A stretch of DNA of 64,000 bases. Source: Caryophanales bacterium UBA7581. GTDB taxonomy: Bacteria > Bacillota_I > Bacilli_A > RFN20 > CAG-826. A program made the translations under genes and the position numbers. Under the pieces are notes generated by a model, which saw only the letters and a list, made by a program, of their open reading frames with translations, had not been told where the DNA came from and searched no databases. Numbering within the stretch: the stretch's first letter is position 1; each line of letters begins with the position of its first letter. This document shows positions 17,981-24,164 of the stretch, one piece after another. The stretch covers positions 1,818-65,817 of the forward strand of contig DLKT01000014.1 of NCBI GenBank assembly GCA_002477825.1. Direction: 5' to 3'.

Positions 17981-18837
17981 GCACTTTCCCTCTTTTCAAT
18001 GGTGATTCTACCTAAAGTACCATCTTTAAATTCTTTTAAAAGTAAACGTTCGGCTTTTTCTACATCCGGTTCACCTTTCGTTAATAAGCCTCTTTTCTTA
18101 GCGACTTGAAGCCAAATTTCTTCTAAAGGCATATCTTTTATTTTCTCTATTTGAAAGCGACTTTCTAACTTTTCACTATGATATTCTTTTAAAAAAGAAA
18201 GCAGTTCTGTGGCGATTACAGTTAAAGGTAAGATATCTTCTTTAATGGATCCTAGCCATGCTAAATGCATGCTATAAGTAGCGTCTTCATATTGCATAGG
18301 AAGAATTCCTGGTGTGTCTAATAATTCAAAAAGTTGATCTACTTTAATCCATTGTTGCGCTCTAGTATGCCCCGGTGTATTTTGTACACTAGCGGCATTT
18401 CTACGGCTTAACCGATTGATTAATGTCGATTTTCCGACATTTGGAATACCAATAATCATCGTTTTTAAAGGTTGCGGTTTTAATCCTCTTCTTTTATCTC
18501 TTTCCCACTTATCTTTACCTAAAGATTGAATGGCTTTTTTTAATTCAGCATCCGATTTTGGATAAGTTAAATCTAGCGGAAGTGCAATAATTCCTTCATT
18601 TTTAAAATATTCAACCCAACGTTTGGTTTCTTCTTCATCCGCTAAATCTTTTTTAGCTAAAACGACTAAACGCTTTTTTTGTGGCGCTAAATCTTTTAAA
18701 TAAGGATTGCGGCTTGATATAGGTGCACGAGCGTCCACAATTTCAATAATAACATCCATGATTTTTAAGCGCTCTTCAATTTCTTTTAACGCCTTTTTCA
18801 TATGGCCTGGAAACCAATGAATACTCTTTTGTTGCAT
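17974..18837 (-). CDS. rbgA: Ribosome biogenesis GTPase RbgA (YlqF)
   Basis: Circularly permuted GTPase needed for late 50S assembly. The G motifs come in permuted order: G4 LAKKDLADEEE near residue 60, then G1 GIPNVGKSTLINRL near 130, then G3 LLDTPGILPMQ near 173. The N-terminal HWFPGHMKKALKEI is diagnostic of the YlqF/YawG group. AGGAGG lies 8 bases upstream of the ATG. The C terminus (AmiR/NasR-like RNA-binding region) is intact. Confidence 0.96.
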   Translation of the reverse strand: MQQKSIHWFPGHMKKALKEIEERLKIMDVIIEIVDARAPISSRNPYLKDLAPQKKRLVVLAKKDLADEEETKRWVEYFKNEGIIALPLDLTYPKSDAELKKAIQSLGKDKWERDKRRGLKPQPLKTMIIGIPNVGKSTLINRLSRRNAASVQNTPGHTRAQQWIKVDQLFELLDTPGILPMQYEDATYSMHLAWLGSIKEDILPLTVIATELLSFLKEYHSEKLESRFQIEKIKDMPLEEIWLQVAKKRGLLTKGEPDVEKAERLLLKEFKDGTLGRITIEKRESAC

Positions 18838-18854
18838 CTATCTCGCCTCCTTTT

Positions 18855-19484
18855 TTAAAAATATTGTTTTTTAATTTTTTTCTTTTTTACACATACTCTT
18901 TCGCCACTAGATTGGCCAATCTCTTCACAAACGGTATCGACATACCATAACACACCATCAATTTCTTCATAAGGTACTAAACCTAATCCGTGTTCAGAGT
19001 CTAATGATTTACCCGGATTTCGATTATCACCTAAAACATAATAATAGCCTTTAGGTATGGTTAATTCTTTTCCACAAGCCATGTTATAGGATCCAACGCA
19101 AGTTGTTCTTTTCGTTTGTTCCCATTCCATTTGAGCATCATCGGTTGGAATAAAATTTTGTAATACGATTTTTCCATTAATGGTTATTTCGCCGGTTATA
19201 TTATCAACTGAGACTGTTTCTCCTGGTAAAGCAATAACGCGCTTAATCAAGCGTTCTCCTCTAGCCTTACTATCAAAAATGATGATATCAAACCGTTTGA
19301 GATGTTTTTTTCGATAGGTTGTTCTTATCGTTTTTCCTTCTGATAAATCACCTAATGTAGGTGACATTGAAGTTCCATCAATAATGACTCCACCAGTTAA
19401 AAATCGAAACAAGCAAAAACTAATACTAAAAATAACGACAAGGGCCGTAAAAATATTGAGAATGACTTGTTTTTTCGGTTTCAT
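18855..19484 (-). CDS. lepB: Type I signal peptidase (LepB/SipS type)
   Basis: Membrane-anchored serine/lysine signal peptidase for Sec substrates. One N-terminal membrane segment (about residues 7-29), then catalytic S39 in GTSMSPTL, K81 in RLIKRVIALPGE, and the YYVLGDNRN...SLDS box. It carries extra extracytoplasmic cysteines near residues 126-135 and 184-198, unusual for the family. This is the housekeeping enzyme, distinct from the ER-type SipW-like enzyme at 27.9-28.7 kb. AGGTGA lies 7 bases upstream of the ATG. Confidence 0.95.
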   Translation of the reverse strand: MKPKKQVILNIFTALVVIFSISFCLFRFLTGGVIIDGTSMSPTLGDLSEGKTIRTTYRKKHLKRFDIIIFDSKARGERLIKRVIALPGETVSVDNITGEITINGKIVLQNFIPTDDAQMEWEQTKRTTCVGSYNMACGKELTIPKGYYYVLGDNRNPGKSLDSEHGLGLVPYEEIDGVLWYVDTVCEEIGQSSGERVCVKKKKIKKQYF

Positions 19485-19543
19485 ACGGATTTCACCTGCT
19501 TCTTATTCTATATTTTACCACAAAAATGCAGTTATCAAAACTG

Positions 19544-19570
19544 AAAAAAAGGCCCTTATGAAAAAGGGCC
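19544..19570 (-). terminator. Terminator after rplS
   Basis: GGCCCTT / AAGGGCC stem (7 bp, GC-rich) with TTTTTTT on the minus strand, between rplS and lepB. Confidence 0.9.
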
Positions 19571-19579
19571 CAATGAGCA

Positions 19580-19927
19580 TTAAAGAATTTCCTTAATACG
19601 AGCAGATTTACCAGATAATTTTCTTAAGTAGTAAATCTTATGACGACGTACTTTACCACGTTTTAAGACTTCAATGGAGCTAATAGATGGAGAATGAAGT
19701 GGGAATGTTCTTTCTACACCAACGCCATTGGAAACTTTACGTACAATGAAAGTTTCGGAGACACCACTACCACGGCGAGCTAAGCAAACGCCTTGGAAAG
19801 CTTGGACACGTTGTTTATTGTTTTCAATAATACGAACGTTAACACGAATGGTATCACCAGAACCAAATTCTGGAATGTCTTTTTTTAATTGAGAAGCGGT
19901 AATTTCTTTTACTAAATTGTTGTTCAT
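19580..19927 (-). CDS. rplS: Ribosomal protein L19
   Basis: 50S protein at the subunit interface. The 115-aa product has the family motif set FGSGDTIRVNVRI, RVQAFQGVCLARR, FPLHSPSISSIEV and RGKVRRHKIYYLR. Normally last in rpsP-rimM-trmD-rplS; here it is isolated with its own promoter and terminator, about 34 kb from trmD. Confidence 0.98.
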   Translation of the reverse strand: MNNNLVKEITASQLKKDIPEFGSGDTIRVNVRIIENNKQRVQAFQGVCLARRGSGVSETFIVRKVSNGVGVERTFPLHSPSISSIEVLKRGKVRRHKIYYLRKLSGKSARIKEIL

Positions 19928-19963
19928 CGTTAAGTTCTCCTTCCCGTTTTCTAACGCGATATA

Positions 19964-19992
19964 ATCCTATCAAAATCGACTATAAAAATCAA
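19964..19992 (-). promoter_or_regulatory. rplS promoter
   Basis: TTGATT (19987-19992) and TAGGAT (19964-19969) separated by 17 bp on the minus strand, followed by AAGGAG and the L19 ATG. Confidence 0.65.
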
Positions 19993-20010
19993 CATTTTTT
20001 TAAAATTTTG

Positions 20011-20039
20011 TAAAAAAATTAATTTTGACCCGTCAAAAT
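20011..20039 (-). terminator. Terminator of the small unknown gene
   Basis: ATTTTGAC and GTCAAAAT around a short CC loop, followed by TTAATTTTTTT on the minus strand, just after the stop at 20053. Confidence 0.6.
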
Positions 20040-20052
20040 GAAGAAAAACGAG

Positions 20053-20373
20053 TTATAGCTTTTCTAGTTTTTCAGTTTCATAGTCTACTACTATGAATGT
20101 TCCATCATTAATCTTAGATAATCTATTTTTTATTTTTCGAATTAGTTCTAACATTTTATCTTTAGTTTTTTTCTCTAGTTCTTCATTAAACCAACAATTT
20201 TGATTATGAGAATCAAATTCATAATATGAATCAAATAATTTTCTAGTTTCTTCATTTAGTTTTATCAATTCCAAATCTTTATCAATTAAATCGTAATTAG
20301 TTGAAATCCCTTCTTCGTCACACACCCACAATATCCCATGAATGAATTCATTCATTAATTTAATTATATACAT
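20053..20373 (-). CDS. Small hypothetical protein, unrecognised
   Basis: I do not recognise the family. The ORF opens further up at 20460, but the ATG at 20373 (MYIIKLMNEFIHG) has AAGGAG 8 bases upstream and gives 106 aa. The product is soluble, acidic to neutral, with a WVCDEEG turn, a long helical middle (EETRKLFDSYYEF) and a lysine-rich C terminus ending in an FIVVDYE strand. Size and standalone position resemble contact-toxin immunity proteins, but no toxin gene is adjacent, so this is only a guess. It sits at the island edge next to rplS with its own terminator. Confidence 0.6.
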   Translation of the reverse strand: MYIIKLMNEFIHGILWVCDEEGISTNYDLIDKDLELIKLNEETRKLFDSYYEFDSHNQNCWFNEELEKKTKDKMLELIRKIKNRLSKINDGTFIVVDYETEKLEKL

Positions 20374-20587
20374 TTCATTTTTCTCCTTTTTCATAGTGCC
20401 TATGATTAAATAGTGTTTTTCATAATTATAGATTCTTTTAAGTTTCATGCTGCTTTTCATATGTCTAAGAGTGGCAGTATTTAATGTTTTTTCTTCTTTT
20501 CATAAGAAGAAATGTTTACACTTTTTTCTTAATGAAAGAATATCATACTTTAGTAAAACATCCCAATTAACTAACATAATAAATCAC

Positions 20588-20620
20588 ATAAAAACTCCTC
20601 CACCATTTGATGAAGGAGTT
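20588..20620 (-). terminator. Terminator of the NCS2 permease gene
   Basis: AACTCCT and AGGAGTT arms enclose a partly paired 14-nt loop, with TTTTATG following on the minus strand, 15 bases after the stop. Confidence 0.75.
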
Positions 20621-20634
20621 AGAAAGTTCATTTT

Positions 20635-22128
20635 TTATAATAATGGCAGTATCGCCGATAGTGCAAACGATAAAATGAAGAATAAAGTAATGATATAAAT
20701 AGGTAAACATACTTCTTTTCTTCTTTTAGAAAATAACATCATGACGACATAAGCAATTAAGCCAATACCGATGCCTGAGGCAATCGAATAAGTTAAAAGT
20801 GAGAATATCACCATGATAAAGCCGGTAAAGGCCACTACTCGATCACTAAAGTTAATATCTTTAAAATTACCTACGAAAATCATTGCGCCCACGCACACTA
20901 ACGCAGGAGCGGTTACAGAACCTGCTGTAAAGATAGAAAATACTGGATAAATAAATCCGGACAATAAGAACATTAAGCCAGCCACAACCGCTGCTAAACC
21001 GGTTTTAGCCCCCATCTCTACACCAATATTACTTTCAGCAAAAGAAGTAACGGTAGAAGTTCCTAATGGTCCACATACGGCCGCGCCAACAGCGTCCGCT
21101 AACACGGCTTTTTGGTAATTTTCCATTTTTCCTTCTTCGTTAATAATTCCGGTATTTCTTCCTACCGCTAACAAGGTTGCTGTAGTGTCAAACAAGTTAA
21201 CAAACATTAATGAGAAAATAGCAACATAAGAAGTTGGATTAGAGAACACTTTTACGATATCGCTTTGGAAATCTTTTCCCGAATAATTAGAATCTAATAA
21301 ACCAAAGAATAAAACGTCTTTTACTCCACTCATGCCCCATTTAGCGCTATCATCAAACCAAGGAGCAATTGGCAATTTAACAGGAAGATCCTTTAAAGCA
21401 TTACTCTTATACGCCCACCAACTATCCAATCCTGTTGATGTTGTTACAAGTTCCAAACTTCCAGTTTTAATCATAATAGAAGAAACAATAACGCCTGTAA
21501 CAGCGGCAAATAAAATACAAAGTGGGATAGCTAAAGTTGATAAAATTTTATTTTTGGAGAACATCATACCAAAACATAAAACAATACTTACAATAGCGAT
21601 TAAAGTAGATGGATTTAATAAACTACCTAAGGTAACAAGCGTTCCACCATCTTGAACGATAATACCTGAATTTTTAAGACCTACAAAGCAAATAAATGCA
21701 CCTAAGGCACTTGAAATGATTAATTGTAAATCTTTAGGAATGGATTCAATAATAATTTTACGAATTGGCGTTAATGAGAAAACAAAGAATAATAAGCCAG
21801 AAATCGTAAGTAGAATCATACATTGATGCCAATTAAAACCAGCATTAATCGAAATCGTATAGGCTAAATAAGCATTCAGTCCCATACCTGCGCTTAATAC
21901 AACTGGATAGTTGGCTACAAAGCCCATAATAAATGTGACTAAGGCACCGACTAAAGCGGTCATTGCAAAGACACCCATTGTGTTCATTCCCATTGCGCTT
22001 AAAATGGAAGCATTGACGGGTAAAATGTAGCACATGGCAATAAAAGTAATTAAACCACCAATGACTTCATTTTTAATCGATGATCCTTTTTCCGACACAT
22101 GGAAAAGCTTTTCTAAAATTTTTTTCAT
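20635..22128 (-). CDS. NCS2-family (AzgA-like) purine permease
   Basis: Proton-coupled nucleobase transporter, probably for adenine, guanine or hypoxanthine. The 497-aa product has 12-14 hydrophobic segments. It starts in AzgA/PbuG style (NEVIGGLITFIAMCYILPVNASIL), keeps the SAGMGLNAY motif and the NLFDTTATLLAVG and GTSTVTSFAESNIGVEMGAKTG segments (quoted in parts), which define the adenine/guanine branch rather than the uracil branch. A sigma-A promoter and a leader of about 190 nt precede it. The ribosome-binding site GGAGG is unusually far (16 bases) from the ATG and lies inside a leader stem. Confidence 0.88.
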   Translation of the reverse strand: MKKILEKLFHVSEKGSSIKNEVIGGLITFIAMCYILPVNASILSAMGMNTMGVFAMTALVGALVTFIMGFVANYPVVLSAGMGLNAYLAYTISINAGFNWHQCMILLTISGLLFFVFSLTPIRKIIIESIPKDLQLIISSALGAFICFVGLKNSGIIVQDGGTLVTLGSLLNPSTLIAIVSIVLCFGMMFSKNKILSTLAIPLCILFAAVTGVIVSSIMIKTGSLELVTTSTGLDSWWAYKSNALKDLPVKLPIAPWFDDSAKWGMSGVKDVLFFGLLDSNYSGKDFQSDIVKVFSNPTSYVAIFSLMFVNLFDTTATLLAVGRNTGIINEEGKMENYQKAVLADAVGAAVCGPLGTSTVTSFAESNIGVEMGAKTGLAAVVAGLMFLLSGFIYPVFSIFTAGSVTAPALVCVGAMIFVGNFKDINFSDRVVAFTGFIMVIFSLLTYSIASGIGIGLIAYVVMMLFSKRRKEVCLPIYIITLFFILSFALSAILPLL

Positions 22129-22320
22129 TCTTTTTTTATATAGTCCTCCGCTCTAAAAATGAGACATTTAGACTATATGTTCCTTTCTTTGAGAATATAT
22201 TTTACATTTCTTTTTTTGATTCTCAAGCAAAGAAAAGAAACGCTATTTCAATTTCAAATAGAATAAATTCTCCAGAAATTTACATAGAAAGAGTGGAGAC
22301 TTCTTTTTCTCCACTCCAAT
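22129..22320 (-). ncRNA. Structured leader of the NCS2 permease (orphan, possible riboswitch)
   Basis: After the promoter the transcript has three stems: GAGTGGAG/CTCCACTC (22291-22316, 8 bp), TTGAGAAT/ATTCTCAA (22189-22226, 8 bp) and ATATAGTC/GACTATAT (22138-22178, 8 bp). The last begins right beside the GGAGG ribosome-binding site and could mask it. I looked for the purine aptamer core (UUUCUACC loop) and do not find it; I also see no preQ1 pattern. Function as a regulator is inference from position and structure. Confidence 0.45.
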
Positions 22321-22327
22321 TAACTTA

Positions 22328-22356
22328 ATTATAAATAATTGAAAGATGCTTTGCAA
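22328..22356 (-). promoter_or_regulatory. Sigma-A promoter of the NCS2 permease
   Basis: TTGCAA (22351-22356) and TATAAT (22328-22333) with a 17-bp spacer on the minus strand. The region 22321-22484 otherwise holds no gene. Confidence 0.7.
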
Positions 22357-22450
22357 GTTTCCGCACCACCAACGCACATATTCTTTTTATGAATAGCGTT
22401 ACGTTTTATCATTTTCAACTTCAAAAAAAATTCATAAGGAAACTAATTTT

Positions 22451-22482
22451 CTTTATTCTTAATTTTCCTTATCTAATTTCAT
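22451..22482 (-). repeat. Dispersed 32-bp intergenic repeat, copy 1
   Basis: Matches 29862-29893 at 28 of 32 positions; all four differences are transitions. Weaker similarity continues beyond 22451 (TTTCC ... TGAATT). Both copies lie just downstream of a minus-strand gene for a secreted lipoprotein. Confidence 0.5.
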
Positions 22483-22484
22483 TG

Positions 22485-23606
22485 TTAGTTTTTATCATTG
22501 CTATCTATTAAACAAAAAGTAACGTCGTTTTTATTCGCTTTGCCTTCAATAATAATTAAATAAATTTTTCCTGTCTTTAAATTTCCAGTATAAAGCTTAT
22601 CTTCTTCATCATACACCAAGAGAGTAAAATCATCAGCACTTGCACCCACAACGTGCGTTTTCCACTCTTTTTCTAAGTTACTAGAGTCATAAGGTGCAAC
22701 TCTTAAAAAATTCTTATGATTTGCTTTTAAATTCGTTTTAAAATAATATCTTCCTTTTGATTCATCAAAATTAAACATCTCATATTGATCAAAAGTACAA
22801 ACATTACAAATCCCCATTTTGTCATAGTTTTCATCATGTTCGTGATGCTCAAGCGCAGTAATTGTACCATAAGCAACTTTTCTACCGCCTTCAACGGCGC
22901 CTATTTCCATACCCTTATCTAAAATAAATTGGGTTTTAAGAATAATCGTAACTTCATGTGTTTCTCCTGCCTTAAAGCATTCTAAATCGCTAGGCAAAAG
23001 AATCGATCCGTAAACATCTGCCGTATAATAAGTAGTGCCAAGAATAACATTAGGATACAATTTAATAATCAAGTGATATTTGGTAAAGAAGGGCGTGTTT
23101 CTTCCACCTTCGTCCTTAGTTAAGGTAGTTAAATTTACTTTCAATTGGTTATAATATTGTTTCGTTGAAGGTGTAAAGAGTGAATAGCCTTTTTGAATTT
23201 GTTTTCCATCCACACCTTCAATAGATAATTCAACTTCTTCTCCTTTTGATGCATTTTCATACGCTTTATTATTTTTTTCAATCCCAGTAATAGTTACATT
23301 TTTATCTAAGTTTGAAAGCGTTAAAATATCGCCTGTTTTCACAGAGCCACTATAGATGGTGCCTGAAACAACTGTTTTTCCGCCAGTGGTTGAAAGTACA
23401 TCACTAATTGGCATAAAGAAAGATTTGTCTTCCGTTGGCGCTACTGTCGTTTGCGTTCCTGTTGTTGAAGTAACTATTGTTGGTTCAGTTGTTGATTGTG
23501 TTGGATTACCACTTGTTGGTTTTTTATTTCCACAGGCGGTTGCTGTTGAAAGTAAGGAAACCAATAATAAAGAAGCGGTTAAAATAGTTTTTATTGTTTT
23601 TTTCAT
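22485..23606 (-). CDS. Lipoprotein containing EF-Tu-like domains 2 and 3, no GTPase domain
   Basis: Secreted lipoprotein: basic start, hydrophobic segment, and C25 in TATAC|G as the lipid-attachment site, followed by a Thr/Pro-rich linker (27-60). Residues 62-147 align with EF-Tu domain 2 (FFMPISDVLSTTGGKTVVSG vs the EF-Tu [21 protein letters not shown] pattern; then GDILTLS, ITGIE, IEGVDGKQIQKGYSL). Residues 150-252 align with domain 3 (LTKDEGGRNTPFF at 162-174, ILLPSDLECFKAGETHEVTI, EGGRKVAYGTI at 239-249). There is no G domain: no P-loop, no NKxD. A His/Cys cluster (HHEHDENYDKMGICNVC, 254-270) and a C-terminal beta-rich region of about 100 aa follow. The role is unknown; a surface adhesin or ligand-binding protein is one guess. 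AAGGAG lies 7 bases before the ATG. Confidence 0.9.
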   Translation of the reverse strand: MKKTIKTILTASLLLVSLLSTATACGNKKPTSGNPTQSTTEPTIVTSTTGTQTTVAPTEDKSFFMPISDVLSTTGGKTVVSGTIYSGSVKTGDILTLSNLDKNVTITGIEKNNKAYENASKGEEVELSIEGVDGKQIQKGYSLFTPSTKQYYNQLKVNLTTLTKDEGGRNTPFFTKYHLIIKLYPNVILGTTYYTADVYGSILLPSDLECFKAGETHEVTIILKTQFILDKGMEIGAVEGGRKVAYGTITALEHHEHDENYDKMGICNVCTFDQYEMFNFDESKGRYYFKTNLKANHKNFLRVAPYDSSNLEKEWKTHVVGASADDFTLLVYDEEDKLYTGNLKTGKIYLIIIEGKANKNDVTFCLIDSNDKN

Positions 23607-23678
23607 TGCTTTTCTCCTTGCACGATATGTAATTTAGAAATATGTTTATTAAAATCAATATTTTATACTCATATCAAT

Positions 23679-23695
23679 GAACCCGATTAGGTTCA
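23679..23695. repeat. Inverted repeat upstream of the EF-Tu-like lipoprotein gene
   Basis: GAACC and GGTTC arms (6 bases inclusive on one side) about 75-90 bases upstream of the ATG. This may be an operator or the end of an old transcript; I see no clear sigma-A promoter in 23607-23760, only AT-rich sequence with TTGATT and TAAATT-like boxes. Confidence 0.3.
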
Positions 23696-23759
23696 AAAAT
23701 TTTTGATTTAGAAGTCCTATAGCATATAATCTAAATGAAAAGATTATATTATAATTATG

Positions 23760-23898
23760 TACTTTAACAAGTTGCATACAACGAATTAAGTCCGCTGTTT
23801 CTCCTTATCTCTATTCTAGGGATGTATTCTTTTACCCGCGAGACTTAGTTTACTTTCTGAGCCAGGACTCCTATATCTTCTTATTCAGAAAGTAGGCG
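23760..23898 (+). ncRNA. Putative bridge-RNA region of an IS110 relic
   Basis: This non-coding stretch directly precedes the IS110 transposase start on the same strand, where IS110 elements encode the bridge (seek) RNA in their left end. It contains a perfect 9-bp stem, ACTTTCTGA (23852-23860) and TCAGAAAGT (23885-23893), closing a 24-nt loop, the type of long open loop used for target or donor recognition. Assignment rests on position and the stem; the element itself is broken. Confidence 0.35.
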
Positions 23899-23904
23899 TT
23901 GTTC

Positions 23905-24129
23905 ATGTTTGATTATCATCAAACTTTGTTCGTCGGTATCGACGTCAGTAAAGATTCTAATCAAGTCTGTTTAATCAACTTTGAAAGAAAAAAATTACTG
24001 AATAAGTCCTTCAAAAACAATTTAGAAGGCGCTACTGAGATGAAAACAACGATCATCTCTTATTTATTTAAACACGATTTTGCTTTATCAATTCGCTTTT
24101 TAATATCAAAAATAGAAGACCCTTACTAA
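23905..24129 (+). pseudogene. IS110-family transposase, N-terminal fragment
   Basis: Codes for the first part of the DEDD/RuvC-like domain of IS110 transposases: LFVGIDVSKDSNQVCLINF (catalytic first Asp in GIDVSKD), then KSFKNNLEGATEMKTTIISYL and KHDFALSIRF. After about 65 residues homology stops and the frame ends, so most of the protein, including the Tnp20 domain with the catalytic serine, is missing. An earlier TTG (23899) is also possible. The only plus-strand gene trace in the accessory block; it points to past IS activity between the EF-Tu-like lipoprotein and the SipW/TasA-type operon. Confidence 0.85.
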
Positions 24130-24148
24130 TTCTCATTAGCTTGGGTCT
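24117..24148 (-). terminator. Hairpin at the end of the SipW/TasA-type operon and of the IS110 relic
   Basis: AGACCC/GGGTCT and inner CTAAT/ATTAG arms pair with an internal loop between them (11 bp in all), followed by TTCTATTTTTG on the minus strand. Likely terminates the operon ending at 24165. It overlaps the last codons of the transposase fragment and could be a right-end remnant. Confidence 0.5.
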
Positions 24149-24164
24149 ACGAATCATCAATTTC

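Noticed and set aside
20461..20634. Possible further gene between the small unknown gene and the permease
   Set aside because: Only AT-rich sequence and the permease terminator are seen; the plus-strand ORF 20447-20698 runs through the terminator and into the permease.
22129..22320. Known purine riboswitch upstream of the NCS2 permease
   Set aside because: The aptamer's conserved loops (including UUUCUACC) are not present, so the leader is reported as orphan structure only.
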